42,665 nucleotides of DNA from Candidatus Fermentithermobacillaceae bacterium (GTDB lineage Bacteria > Bacillota > Sulfobacillia > Fermentithermobacillales > Fermentithermobacillaceae), in the NCBI GenBank assembly GCA_012837895.1, contig DUQH01000104.1, positions 1 through 42,665 of the forward strand, read 5' to 3'. The notes under the pieces were generated by a model. It saw only the letters and a program-made list of their open reading frames with translations, made no database searches and had not been told where the DNA came from. Every line of letters begins with the position of its first letter. Positions within the stretch are counted from its first letter, which is position 1. Of the stretch, positions 1 through 8,648 are shown in pieces. Position numbers and translations under genes: made by a program.

Positions 1-411
1 ATAGGCAAAGCTTTGGGGTGGGAAATTGATGAGGTAGTTGAGGAGCGGGAACCTATCATCACAACTGTGGAGAGACGTACCCCTTATATCACAGTCCCGC
101 CTGGGTACGTGGCTGGATGCCGCCACATTGCAAGAGCATATTCCAAAGGCAGGGAAGTGATATTCCTCGAGCACCCGCAACAGGTTTGCCCCGGGCTGGA
201 AGGCGTGAGCACAGGAGATTACATAACCATCAAAGGCAACCCGCCTGTGAACTTAGCAATCGAACCTGAAATCCCAGGGGGCATAGGGACAATAGCTATA
301 GCTGTGAACATGATCCCCCTTGTGATGGACGGCCCTGCAGGGCTTGTTACCATGGCGGACTTGCCGGTCCCACGTTTGTGGCATACCCTGTCTGCCGTGT
401 CACCGAAGTAA
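1..411 (+). CDS. ord: 2,4-diaminopentanoate dehydrogenase, C-terminal part (cut by window edge)
   Basis: The reading frame is open from base 1, so this is the last ~136 residues of a gene that starts outside the window; the TTG at 13 is internal. The product would oxidise (2R,4S)-2,4-diaminopentanoate to 2-amino-4-oxopentanoate with NAD(P)+ and release ammonia, the third step of ornithine oxidation. The visible part matches the C-terminal domain of this DapB-like oxidoreductase family: a [16 protein letters not shown] stretch, then [17 protein letters not shown] and [12 protein letters not shown] near the end. The nucleotide-binding N-terminus is not in the window. The gene precedes ortA and ortB, as in the Clostridium sticklandii cluster. 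The name rests on both the sequence and this context. Confidence 0.85.
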   Translation: MGKALGWEIDEVVEEREPIITTVERRTPYITVPPGYVAGCRHIARAYSKGREVIFLEHPQQVCPGLEGVSTGDYITIKGNPPVNLAIEPEIPGGIGTIAIAVNMIPLVMDGPAGLVTMADLPVPRLWHTLSAVSPK

Positions 412-449
412 GGAGCCCTTCAGCTATTAGTTTCAGTGAGGTGAGTACT

Positions 450-755
450 GTGTCAAAAACATGTAAGCAAGGCGAATGGGTTGAGGTTCACTATGTTGTA
501 TTGACGCCTGAAGAACGTTCGCCCGATGTTCCTGAGGATACCAAGAAGGTTCCGTTGGAGTGCTGGGTCAAAGGCTGGGCCTTGAGTTCCGGAACAGTCG
601 GGGAACCCATTGAAATCAGGACCCCGGCAAACCGCGTAGTAAAGGGCACTTTGACAAGAGTGAACCCGGGTTACACTCATTCATTCGGACCGTCTGTGCC
701 GGAGCTCTTGCCAGTTGGGCAAGAACTGAGGGCTATGTTAAAGGAGGATGAGTGA
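450..755 (+). CDS. ortA: 2-amino-4-oxopentanoate thiolase, small subunit OrtA
   Basis: This ~101-residue protein is the small subunit of the thiolase that cleaves 2-amino-4-oxopentanoate with CoA into acetyl-CoA and D-alanine. It shows family features: VPEDTKKVPLE near residue 28, then NRVVKGTLTRVNPGYTHSFG and a VPELLPVGQELR ending. The frame is open upstream to a GTG at 378 that overlaps ord, but that would add 24 residues the family lacks. I chose the GTG at 450 because GAGGTG lies 6 bases before it (438-443) and the protein then has the usual ~100 residues. It overlaps the start region of ortB, which fits translational coupling of two subunits. Confidence 0.85.
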   Translation: MSKTCKQGEWVEVHYVVLTPEERSPDVPEDTKKVPLECWVKGWALSSGTVGEPIEIRTPANRVVKGTLTRVNPGYTHSFGPSVPELLPVGQELRAMLKEDE

Positions 756-756
756 A

Positions 757-2172
757 GTGTCCCGCGACTTGTCTTACAATGCAGTGATGGCCCGCCGTGG
801 CGAGATTATGAAAAAAGCTTTGGGCCTTGAATATGACGAGTTTATCCAATCTGATATTGCCTTCGACTACGAAGGTATGATGGAGAAAGCCGGATATTCA
901 CTGGAAGAGGTAAGAGAGATCCAGAAGCAGTCGGGAGTTGGGAACACCCCCCTTCTTGAACTTACGAACATAACCAAGCTGGTAAGGAAGACTTCAAAGA
1001 AGGGTTACGGGGCTAAGATTTTGCTCAAAGATGAAGCAGCCAATCCCTCTGGGAGTTTCAAAGACAGGAGAGCCAGCGTTTCTGTATACCATGCCAAGAA
1101 ACTTGGATACCCTGGTGTGCTTGCAGCAACAAGCGGCAACTACGGGGCGGCGGTAGCTTCCCAGGCTAACATGGCGGACCTGGGATGCATTGTGGTCCAG
1201 GAAGTGTTCGATTCCCGTCGCGTAGGTCAGCCTGAGATAATAGAAAAATCCAGGAAGTGCGAAGCTTACGGCGCCGAAGTCATACAACTTACAGTGGGGC
1301 CTGAGCTGTTTTATGTATCCCTGCTACTCCTTGAAGAAACCGGGTATTTTAACGCATCGTTGTACAGCCCCTTTGCCATTTCAGGCGTTGAAACCCTTGG
1401 TTACGAACTGGTGGAGCAAACCAGAGCCAGGTATGGAAAAGACCCGGCGTATGTGGTGGTCACCCATGCCGGAGGCGGCAACGTAACCGGTACAGCCAGG
1501 GGCGTACGCAAGGCAGGTGCCAATTCCAAAATAATAGGCGCAAGCGTGGATCTCACTGGGCTCCATATGGCGTCTGATGACGATTTCAACAAGAAGTCGT
1601 TTACCACGGGACACACAGGCTTCGGAGTACCTTTTGCTACCTGGCCTGACAGGACTGACGTTCCCAAGAATGCCGCAAGGCCTTTGAGATACCTGGACAG
1701 GTATGTGCTGGTTACCCAAGGCGAGGTGTTCTACGTTACTGAGGCCCTGGCGCAAGTAGAGGGACTGGAACGGGGACCTGCAGGCAACACTTCACTTGCT
1801 GCCGCCATAGCTCTTGCAAGGGAGCTTCCTGAAGATGAAATCGTGGTGGTCCAGGAAACTGAATACACAGGAGCCGGAAAGCACCCGCAGGCCCAGCTGG
1901 ATTTTGCAAGGAGAAACGGCGTTGAGGTAATGCGCGGCGAGCCAAAACAAAACGTACCTGGAAAAGTGATAGCTATTCCTGAGGAGTTCTCACAACTCAC
2001 TTTCACTGAAGTCGATCTTGATAGGATGAAGACGTCCTACATAAGGAATGCAGTCACAAGAAACAACGTTGCAAGAGTCACCCAAGAAGAACTTGAGTTC
2101 CTCGCCGAAGATACAAATTCAACTCCTGAGTTTGTGTCTTCAGTGCTTCAAAATTTGGGGGTGCAAGTGTAA
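757..2172 (+). CDS. ortB: 2-amino-4-oxopentanoate thiolase, PLP subunit OrtB
   Basis: This is the PLP-dependent large subunit of the OrtAB thiolase, which forms acetyl-CoA and D-alanine. It has a threonine-synthase-like fold (type II PLP). The PLP lysine is in NPSGSFKDRRAS (Lys102 from this start), followed by the phosphate/substrate loop ATSGNYGAA and a glycine-rich THAGGGNVTGTARG segment near residue 240. The frame also has an ATG at 748, but AAGGAGG (741-747) directly abuts that codon. The same site is 9 bases from the GTG at 757, so I start there; the difference is three residues. Its stop codon shares one base with the oraS start (TAATG). Confidence 0.9.
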   Translation: MSRDLSYNAVMARRGEIMKKALGLEYDEFIQSDIAFDYEGMMEKAGYSLEEVREIQKQSGVGNTPLLELTNITKLVRKTSKKGYGAKILLKDEAANPSGSFKDRRASVSVYHAKKLGYPGVLAATSGNYGAAVASQANMADLGCIVVQEVFDSRRVGQPEIIEKSRKCEAYGAEVIQLTVGPELFYVSLLLLEETGYFNASLYSPFAISGVETLGYELVEQTRARYGKDPAYVVVTHAGGGNVTGTARGVRKAGANSKIIGASVDLTGLHMASDDDFNKKSFTTGHTGFGVPFATWPDRTDVPKNAARPLRYLDRYVLVTQGEVFYVTEALAQVEGLERGPAGNTSLAAAIALARELPEDEIVVVQETEYTGAGKHPQAQLDFARRNGVEVMRGEPKQNVPGKVIAIPEEFSQLTFTEVDLDRMKTSYIRNAVTRNNVARVTQEELEFLAEDTNSTPEFVSSVLQNLGVQV

Positions 2173-2540
2173 TGCAAAAGCCTTGCGATTTTGAGGAAAG
2201 GCGTAAGCACCTGGCAGGCCTGTCTGATGACGAACTGAAGCAGAGGTTTTGGGAGCTTGCCCGGAACATTGTCAGGCCGCTGTACGATCTGGCGCACACA
2301 CACACTTCACCTTCGATTGAGCGATCAGTGCTCTTGCGCATGGGGTTTTCAAGTTTGGAAGCACAATCGATAGTATCATCTGCTGAGAAGAGAGGGCTAC
2401 TTGGCAAGGGGGCAGGCAATATTGTGCTCACCTTTGCCAAAGCCCGGGGAATTCATTACCTTCAGGCGGGCAAAGAACTTGTCTCGGGAAACGGATGGGA
2501 CGAAGTTGCCGGCCTGTTTGGAGGTGAATTGAACTCATGA
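2172..2540 (+). CDS. oraS: D-ornithine 4,5-aminomutase small subunit OraS
   Basis: This 122-residue protein is the small subunit of adenosylcobalamin- and PLP-dependent D-ornithine 4,5-aminomutase, which moves the terminal amino group of D-ornithine to C4. It matches the OraS family in size and sequence (RFWELARNIVRPLYDLAHTHTSPSIERSVLLRMGFSS in outline, a conserved helical core around residues 25-60). It sits directly before oraE, overlapping the ortB stop by one base and the oraE start by four (ATGA). This position and overlap match obligatory coupling to the large subunit. Confidence 0.9.
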   Translation: MQKPCDFEERRKHLAGLSDDELKQRFWELARNIVRPLYDLAHTHTSPSIERSVLLRMGFSSLEAQSIVSSAEKRGLLGKGAGNIVLTFAKARGIHYLQAGKELVSGNGWDEVAGLFGGELNS

Positions 2541-4795
2541 AGCAAGACAGGACATGCACCGGTGGCGGGTATAAGTTGAGACCGGACGAGAAACTTGACG
2601 TGCGCCGGATTCTTGAAGACCTTGAGAACTATACCCCCAGGCGCAAGGGATGGACGTGGCGCAAAAAGCAGCCTGGCCAACAGGCCGGGCCGTTTAGGTA
2701 TTCAGAAACATCTGAGCCGCTTAAACAATCCATACCGCTGCCTGCAGCTAAGTATTTCCAAAATATCGACCCGCAAGCTGATTGCGTGATCACTTCGGAA
2801 ATTGCATCAGGCAGGTTTGAAGACGATTTAAGGCGCATGCGCATGGCAGCATGGCATGGGGCCGATCACATCATGGTGATCCGTACCACAGGCCAGAGCC
2901 ATATCGACGGGCTTCTGGAGGGGACGCCTGAAGGAGTGGGTGGGATCCCCATCACACGTAAGCAGCTGAGGGCAACGAGGAAAGCCCTTGACCTCATCGA
3001 AGAAGAGGTGGGCAGGCCTATCAACTTCCATTCCTACGTGTCAGGTGTTGCAGGGCCTGAAATATCTGTGTTGTTTGCTGAAGAAGGGGTTAACGGTGCC
3101 CACCAGGACCCACAGTACAACGTGCTATACAGGAACGTCAACATGGAGCGGTCTTTTGTGGATGCAGCTGTTGCAAAGAAGATCATGGCATCATGCGGCA
3201 TGCTGCAGATTGACGGAGCCCACAACGCTAATGCCACTGCGAGGGAATCATGGAAGGTAATGCCTGAGCTCCTGGTGCAGCATGCAATAAATACGGCTTT
3301 TTCCGAGATGGTAGGTATAGACAAGGAAAACATCGCCCTGTCGTCTGTACCTCCTACGGCACCGCCGGGCCCGGCGCTGTCATACGATCTCCCGTATGCA
3401 GTGTGTCTCAGGTGGCTGTTTTCAGACTATAAGATAAGGGCACAGCAGAACACAAGGCATATAGAATCTGACACAAGGGAAGCTACTGTAACCCATGTGC
3501 TCAACTTGTTGGTATCAAGGCTTACACATGCAGACGTTCAGAGCACCATCACCCCTGATGAGGGCCGTAACCTGCCGTGGCATTACAACAATGTGGCTGC
3601 AGTTGAGACTGCCAAACAGGCACTCTTGGGTATGGACGGCCTGAAAGATATGCTTGAGATCAAGAAAGACGGCCCGATCCCGGCCAAGGTGAGGGAATTG
3701 GCAGAAAGGGCAGTGCTCTTCCTTGAAGAAATCAAGGATGAAGGATATTTCAACGCTGTGGCAAAGGGCTTCTTTGTTGATTCAGGTCAGTACCCTGAAA
3801 GAAACGGCGACGGTATCGTAAGGGATCCCAACGGTGGAATAGCTGCAGGCAGTATAGTCAAGCGGGATGAAGATTACCTGGCCCCGGTGTGCGAACACTT
3901 CGGCTACAACAATTTGCCGGGTGACATATCCCGCCCGTGTGACCTGATAGGCGGGTGCACTTTCTGCAACAGGGACAAAATCGTGTACATAGATGAGCTG
4001 GATCCTGAGGACAACGTGGAGAAGAGGTTAGAAGCTACCGCCCAACAGTACGGCCCGGATTCAATTCGTCCGGAAGTAGAGTGGGCCCAGGACGGTATCG
4101 TGGTGTTGACCATCTTCATCCCCGACTCAGAAGCTATTGCAGAAAGCGCTTCTTTGGAGATTGCAGCAAAGATGGGCCTGGAACAGCCCGAAATCATACA
4201 CAAACGGGTAATACATCCTTCAGAGGGTACTCTGGTTGAACTTAAGGGAATTGTGCCGTTTTCGCTCAAACGGTCTGAACTCAAGACCCCTGAGAAGCCT
4301 GAAGTGCTTTCTGAAGACGAGATCAGGCGTGCAATATCTGAGCATCCCATGAAAGTGGTATGCGGCACTGTGGGCGAAGATGAACATTCAGTCGGGATGA
4401 GGGAGATTATCGATATCAAGCACGGGGGCATTGAAGGTTTCGGGATCAAAGCTGTATACCTTGGAACGTCTGTTCCGGTTGAGAAAATGATAGATGCAGC
4501 TATCGAGGAAGATGCAGACGCCATCTTGATTTCCACTATCATCAGTCATGCAGACATACACAGAAAAAACATGGAAAAGCTGTCCCGGCTGTGCGTTGAA
4601 AAAGGAGTAAGGGATAGGTTCATCCTGGTCGGCGGAGGCACCCAGGTTACCAACGACCTGGCTGTCGAAGCAGGATTAGATGCAGGCTTCGGCAGGGGCA
4701 CTAAAGGGATTCAGGTGGCGTCGTTCCTTGTAGAAAAGCGTAAAGCTCTATGGGCAGAGGGAAAAGGAAGAAAGCGGGTCTTAGATGAAAATTGA
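2537..4795 (+). CDS. oraE: D-ornithine 4,5-aminomutase large subunit OraE
   Basis: This 752-residue protein is the catalytic subunit that binds both PLP and adenosylcobalamin. An N-terminal TIM-barrel region (about residues 60-540) is followed by a linker and a Rossmann-like B12 domain (about 600-740). In the B12 domain DEHSVG is the DxHxxG base-off motif with cobalt-ligand His617, and LVGGGTQ closes the nucleotide loop. Lys628 lies exactly 11 residues after the histidine, the spacing of the PLP Schiff-base lysine in the C. sticklandii enzyme (His618/Lys629), so both cofactor residues are present. GGAGGTG at 2520-2526 precedes the ATG. The 3' end overlaps the next gene by 11 bases. Confidence 0.95.
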   Translation: MKQDRTCTGGGYKLRPDEKLDVRRILEDLENYTPRRKGWTWRKKQPGQQAGPFRYSETSEPLKQSIPLPAAKYFQNIDPQADCVITSEIASGRFEDDLRRMRMAAWHGADHIMVIRTTGQSHIDGLLEGTPEGVGGIPITRKQLRATRKALDLIEEEVGRPINFHSYVSGVAGPEISVLFAEEGVNGAHQDPQYNVLYRNVNMERSFVDAAVAKKIMASCGMLQIDGAHNANATARESWKVMPELLVQHAINTAFSEMVGIDKENIALSSVPPTAPPGPALSYDLPYAVCLRWLFSDYKIRAQQNTRHIESDTREATVTHVLNLLVSRLTHADVQSTITPDEGRNLPWHYNNVAAVETAKQALLGMDGLKDMLEIKKDGPIPAKVRELAERAVLFLEEIKDEGYFNAVAKGFFVDSGQYPERNGDGIVRDPNGGIAAGSIVKRDEDYLAPVCEHFGYNNLPGDISRPCDLIGGCTFCNRDKIVYIDELDPEDNVEKRLEATAQQYGPDSIRPEVEWAQDGIVVLTIFIPDSEAIAESASLEIAAKMGLEQPEIIHKRVIHPSEGTLVELKGIVPFSLKRSELKTPEKPEVLSEDEIRRAISEHPMKVVCGTVGEDEHSVGMREIIDIKHGGIEGFGIKAVYLGTSVPVEKMIDAAIEEDADAILISTIISHADIHRKNMEKLSRLCVEKGVRDRFILVGGGTQVTNDLAVEAGLDAGFGRGTKGIQVASFLVEKRKALWAEGKGRKRVLDEN

Positions 4796-6152
4796 CGTGC
4801 TTGTAGCAGAAATCGGCAGTACTACCACGGTAGTAAATGCAGTGGACCTTGGAGGTAGCGGGGACACCCCGCGCCTCCTGGGCCAAGGGATGGGTTGTAC
4901 CCTGGAAGACCCGGACGACGTAACTGTTGCGCTTAAGTCTGCCGTACGCGATTTAGCCTTGAACCTTGGAGAAAGCGCGGCTGACGATCTCCAATGGGAC
5001 CTGATGATGGCCGCTTCAAGCGCAGCAGGCGGGTTGTCCATGAGCGTCCACGGCCTGGTTTACGACATGACCGTGAGGGCTGCAAGGGAAGCTGCCCTGG
5101 GCGCAGGGGCTGTGCTCAAGATGGTGACTGCTGGAGAAATGACTCAAACTGACATAGAAGAACTTAGACGTGTAAACCCTAAGATCATTCTGCTGGCAGG
5201 CGGCGTAGATTACGGTGAGAAACACACTGCCATATGGAATGCGAGGATGATCGCAAGCAGCCATGTGTGGTGCCCGGTTATTTACGCAGGCAATGTTGCG
5301 GCACAGGGCCAGATAAGGGAAATCTTTGATGAGGCAGGTATCAAGACATATTTTGTAGACAATGTTTATCCCAGGGTAGATGAACTTGTGATCGAACCGG
5401 CCAGGCAAGTGATCCAGGAGGCATTTGAAGAACACATAGTAACTGCCCCTGGGATGGACAAGATCAGGACCATGGTAAACGGTCCGATAATGCCTACCCC
5501 TGGGGCTGTAATGGAAGCATGTAAGCTTCTCTGGCCTACTTTGGGTGACCTGTGTGCTGTTGACGTTGGAGGCGCAACTGTGGACGTCCACTCTGTGGCA
5601 AAGGGCAGTCCTGAAATCCAGGCGATACTTGAAGCTCCAGAGCCCCTGGCAAAGAGGACGGTTGAGGGGGACTTGGGAATTCACGTGAATGCCCGGAACA
5701 TCGCTGAACTGGCCAGAGACAGGATAGAACTTGAACTGGGGTTTGATCCCTGGCCGGTGCTTGAACACCTGGAGGTGATCCCTGAGACAGAACAGCAAAC
5801 CAAGCTTGTGTGCTATCTCAGGGACCTAGCAGTCAACCAGGCATTCAAGCGGCATGCAGGTACCATCAAGCACTTGTACGGGCCCCAAGGCAGGATGACT
5901 GTAGCTTCAGGCAAGGATCTTTCAAGTGTCAAATTCATTATCGGAACCGGAGGGCCTCTCACCAGGCTGCCGGGTGGTTCTGAGGCGCTTTCAGGGCTCA
6001 TAGGCAAAGGTTACGGCAGGGACTTGTATCCTACAACCGCTGATGTTGTGTTGGACAACCAATATATCATGGCTATGTGCGGGGTGCTTTCAAGGAGATT
6101 CCCTGAACAAGCAAGAAGTTTGTTATTACAAAGTTTGGGGTTGGAACTATGA
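4785..6152 (+). CDS. MutL/GlmL-family ATPase of the ornithine cluster
   Basis: This 455-residue protein belongs to the GlmL/MutL family of ASKHA-fold (actin/Hsp70-like) ATPases, found next to glutamate mutase and D-ornithine aminomutase genes. Phosphate-loop motifs are visible: AEIGSTTTVVNAVD near residue 8, LLAGGVDYGEKHT near 140, VDVGGATVDVHSV near 262 and IGTGGPLTR near 385. The length is normal for the family. The usual proposal is that it helps maintain or reactivate the B12 mutase, but this is less well proven than for diol dehydratase reactivases. Its position between oraE and orr, overlapping both, supports service to OraSE. A second, longer relative lies at 27987-29783. Confidence 0.8.
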   Translation: MKIDVLVAEIGSTTTVVNAVDLGGSGDTPRLLGQGMGCTLEDPDDVTVALKSAVRDLALNLGESAADDLQWDLMMAASSAAGGLSMSVHGLVYDMTVRAAREAALGAGAVLKMVTAGEMTQTDIEELRRVNPKIILLAGGVDYGEKHTAIWNARMIASSHVWCPVIYAGNVAAQGQIREIFDEAGIKTYFVDNVYPRVDELVIEPARQVIQEAFEEHIVTAPGMDKIRTMVNGPIMPTPGAVMEACKLLWPTLGDLCAVDVGGATVDVHSVAKGSPEIQAILEAPEPLAKRTVEGDLGIHVNARNIAELARDRIELELGFDPWPVLEHLEVIPETEQQTKLVCYLRDLAVNQAFKRHAGTIKHLYGPQGRMTVASGKDLSSVKFIIGTGGPLTRLPGGSEALSGLIGKGYGRDLYPTTADVVLDNQYIMAMCGVLSRRFPEQARSLLLQSLGLEL

Positions 6153-7228
6153 GTTACCCGGTTATTACGATAGACAAAGCTAAACTGGAGCATAATGCCA
6201 GAACCCTCTCGGAGATGCTTTCGGGGCAGGGCATGCGTCTTGTGGGCGTGGCCAAAGGCGTTTGCGCTCATCCTGCGGTTGTGGAAGCTATGGTGTCAGG
6301 CGGGGTTGCTGCAATTGGCGATTCCAGGATAGACAACTTGAAGAAGATACGTGAAAACGGCTACCAAGGCGAAACTATACTGCTCAGGGCGCCTGGCCAT
6401 TCCCAATGCGATGAAGCCGTGCTTTATGCCGATACCAGTCTCAATTCTGAAATAACCACTGCAAAACTCTTGGGAGAAGCTGCAAGTAAAGCCGGAAAAA
6501 CGCACAAGGTAATCTTAATGGTTGACGTGGGGGACTTGAGGGAAGGCGTCATGCCGGACCGGGCTGCTGAAGTTGCGGCTGAATTTGACCGGATAACCGG
6601 TATCCATTTGGCGGGTATAGGTACCAACATGGCGTGTTACGGCGGAGTGATTCCCACAGCGGAAAAAATGAGATTGCTGCTTCAGGTGAAAAATGAAGCT
6701 GAGCAGCGCATAGGCAGGCCTCTTCAGCGGGTATCAGGGGGAACGTCCGCCAATATCAGCTTGGTTTTGGAAGGGCAGATGCCTCCTGGTATCACCGAAC
6801 TCAGAGTTGGCGAGGGAATCCTGCTAGGTGCAGAAGCAGTAGAAAGAAAACCTATACCTGGCTGCTTTAGGGATGCTTTCTTGCTGAAGGCAGAGGTGAT
6901 CGAAGTACAGACCAAGCCATCCAAGCCAATCGGCGAAATCGGGCAGGATGCCTTTGGCAATGTGCCTGTGTTTGAAGACAGGGGATTCAGGAGGAGAGCA
7001 ATTTTGTCAGTGGGGCAGCAGGATCTGGATCCAGGGGCTCTGTTTCCCCGCCTGAGAGGCGTGGAGATTCTAGGTGCTTCGTCAGATCACCTTATCTGCG
7101 ACGTGGATCAAGCCGGTTACCCTGTGAATACCGGCGATATCCTTGAGTTCAGTTTGTCTTACGGTACTTTGTTAAGAGCTTTTACATCTCCTTTTGTAAC
7201 TAAGGAGGTATTGGAAGGTGCCAGATAG
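6149..7228 (+). CDS. orr: Ornithine racemase
   Basis: This 359-residue PLP enzyme of the alanine-racemase N-domain (fold III) type is assigned to L-/D-ornithine interconversion, which supplies D-ornithine to OraSE. The PLP lysine is Lys36 in VGVAKGVCAHP. A VSGGTSANI motif near residue 193 and the phosphate-binding ITELRVGEGILLGAEA near 215 follow. The family also contains other amino-acid racemases; ornithine specificity is inferred mainly from the cluster. It starts with an ATGA overlap to the MutL-like gene and overlaps the next gene by 11 bases, so the AmmeMemo genes are probably on the same mRNA. Confidence 0.85.
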   Translation: MSYPVITIDKAKLEHNARTLSEMLSGQGMRLVGVAKGVCAHPAVVEAMVSGGVAAIGDSRIDNLKKIRENGYQGETILLRAPGHSQCDEAVLYADTSLNSEITTAKLLGEAASKAGKTHKVILMVDVGDLREGVMPDRAAEVAAEFDRITGIHLAGIGTNMACYGGVIPTAEKMRLLLQVKNEAEQRIGRPLQRVSGGTSANISLVLEGQMPPGITELRVGEGILLGAEAVERKPIPGCFRDAFLLKAEVIEVQTKPSKPIGEIGQDAFGNVPVFEDRGFRRRAILSVGQQDLDPGALFPRLRGVEILGASSDHLICDVDQAGYPVNTGDILEFSLSYGTLLRAFTSPFVTKEVLEGAR

Positions 7229-8621
7229 TGTAGTCCTGGCGGGCTTGGCACCACATCCGCCCATTATCATTCCGCAAATAGGGCGGGGAGAAGAAAAGGA
7301 AGCAAGCAGCACTATAAGTGCAATGGATCAACTTGGGAAAGCGTTTTCCCACGCCGGAGCAGACACACTTGTGATTATCACACCCCATGGTCCTGTGTTT
7401 TCAGATGCAATATCCATGCCGGTGCTTCCGGAGCTTGAGGGCGATTTCGGGCAGTTTGGCGTCAGGATGGTAGGTGCAAAGCTCAAGAACGATCTGGAAC
7501 TGGTAAACGCAATCGCACGAGGCGTGGATGCCAGAATACAGCTTGTCTTGCTTGACAAGAGGGGCCATTCCAGGTATGGGATAAGGCCACGGCTGGATCA
7601 CGGTGTGCTTGTTCCCCTGTACTACCTCAGTAAACACGGGTTTGACGCACCGGTAGTGATCATAAACATAGGGATGTTGCCTTATCTCGACCTTTACCGT
7701 TTTGGCAAGGCAGTTGCCCGGGCTGCTTCAGGCCTGGGACGCAAGATTGCCGTGCTCGCCTCGGGGGACCTGTCCCACAGGCTAAAGCCTGATGCGCCGG
7801 CAGGTTACAGCAGACAGGGCAAGGTGTTTGATGAGCTCCTTATGAGCAAACTCAAGTCGTTTTCGGTGGAAGGTATTTTGTCCATGCCCGGCCAATTGAT
7901 TGCAGATGCAGGAGAATGCGGGTTGAGGCCCATTACTGTCATGCTTGGCTCTCTTGATGAGGCGCTGGTAGAAGCTGAGGTTCTATCGTATGAGGGCCCG
8001 TGGGGCGTAGGCTACGGCGTAGCTTTGTTCAGGCCTGTAGGCAAAGGCAAGTCGCGCATCTTTGATATCATAGAGCAGAAGCAGGCCGCAATCTCTCGGA
8101 AACGCCAAGAGGAGAGTTTTCCTGTATCGCTGGCCCGTATGGTGGTCGAGCATCATGTGAAAACAGGCAAGCTGCCTGCTGTGGAGGAGGACATCCCCGA
8201 TGAGTTCGCGAGGCAGGCGGGAGTGTTTGTATCAATATACAAAGAAGGCAATCTGAGAGGTTGCATTGGAACCATTGATCCCACCACCAAAAGCATTGTA
8301 GATGAAATAATACAAAACGCAGTAAGTGCCGCGACCGGCGATCCCAGGTTTTCGCCTGTGAGTGCTGATGAACTTGATATGCTTGAATACTCAGTAGATA
8401 TCCTGTCTACCCCTGAAGCTGTAAACAGCATGGCGGAACTTGACCCTAAGCAATATGGGGTCATCTGCGTCAAAGGCAACAGGAAGGGCCTGTTATTGCC
8501 TGACTTGCCAGGGATTAACACCGCCCGGGAACAACTATCAATTGCAAAGCGTAAGGCAGGTATCGACCCTCATGATACCAAGGTGAAGGTGTACCGGTTT
8601 ACCGTAGAGAGATTCACATAA
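7218..8621 (+). CDS. AmmeMemoRadiSam system protein: Memo-like domain fused to AMMECR1
   Basis: This 467-residue protein joins two domains. Residues ~1-265 resemble class III extradiol dioxygenase/Memo proteins (LAGLAPHPPIIIPQIG at the start, IITPHGPVF, ASGDLSHRL). Residues ~295-467 are AMMECR1 (GVFVSIYKEGNLRGCIGTI, AATGDPRFSPV, LEYSVDILSTPE). Such fusions are known as AmmeMemoRadiSam system members, and their reaction is unknown. The start is GTG at 7218 with AAGGAGG (7202-7208) nine bases upstream, inside orr. The radical SAM partner follows 27 bases downstream. It overlaps the ornithine operon, but I infer no role in ornithine metabolism from that alone. Confidence 0.85.
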   Translation: MPDSVVLAGLAPHPPIIIPQIGRGEEKEASSTISAMDQLGKAFSHAGADTLVIITPHGPVFSDAISMPVLPELEGDFGQFGVRMVGAKLKNDLELVNAIARGVDARIQLVLLDKRGHSRYGIRPRLDHGVLVPLYYLSKHGFDAPVVIINIGMLPYLDLYRFGKAVARAASGLGRKIAVLASGDLSHRLKPDAPAGYSRQGKVFDELLMSKLKSFSVEGILSMPGQLIADAGECGLRPITVMLGSLDEALVEAEVLSYEGPWGVGYGVALFRPVGKGKSRIFDIIEQKQAAISRKRQEESFPVSLARMVVEHHVKTGKLPAVEEDIPDEFARQAGVFVSIYKEGNLRGCIGTIDPTTKSIVDEIIQNAVSAATGDPRFSPVSADELDMLEYSVDILSTPEAVNSMAELDPKQYGVICVKGNRKGLLLPDLPGINTAREQLSIAKRKAGIDPHDTKVKVYRFTVERFT

Positions 8622-8648
8622 CGGTCAGGCAGCAAGGAGGCTTGGGGT

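Noticed and set aside
13-411. A complete 132-residue gene starting at TTG 13
   Set aside because: The frame is open to base 1 and the sequence is only the C-terminal domain of 2,4-diaminopentanoate dehydrogenase, so the gene is cut by the window edge rather than short.
3904-4542. A 212-residue - strand open frame opposite oraE
   Set aside because: It is antisense to a certain gene, rich in Ser/Ile/Pro as expected for reverse complements of GAN-rich codons, and has no ribosome binding site. The same applies to long - strand frames at 5016-5798, 21275-21946 and 32698-33372.
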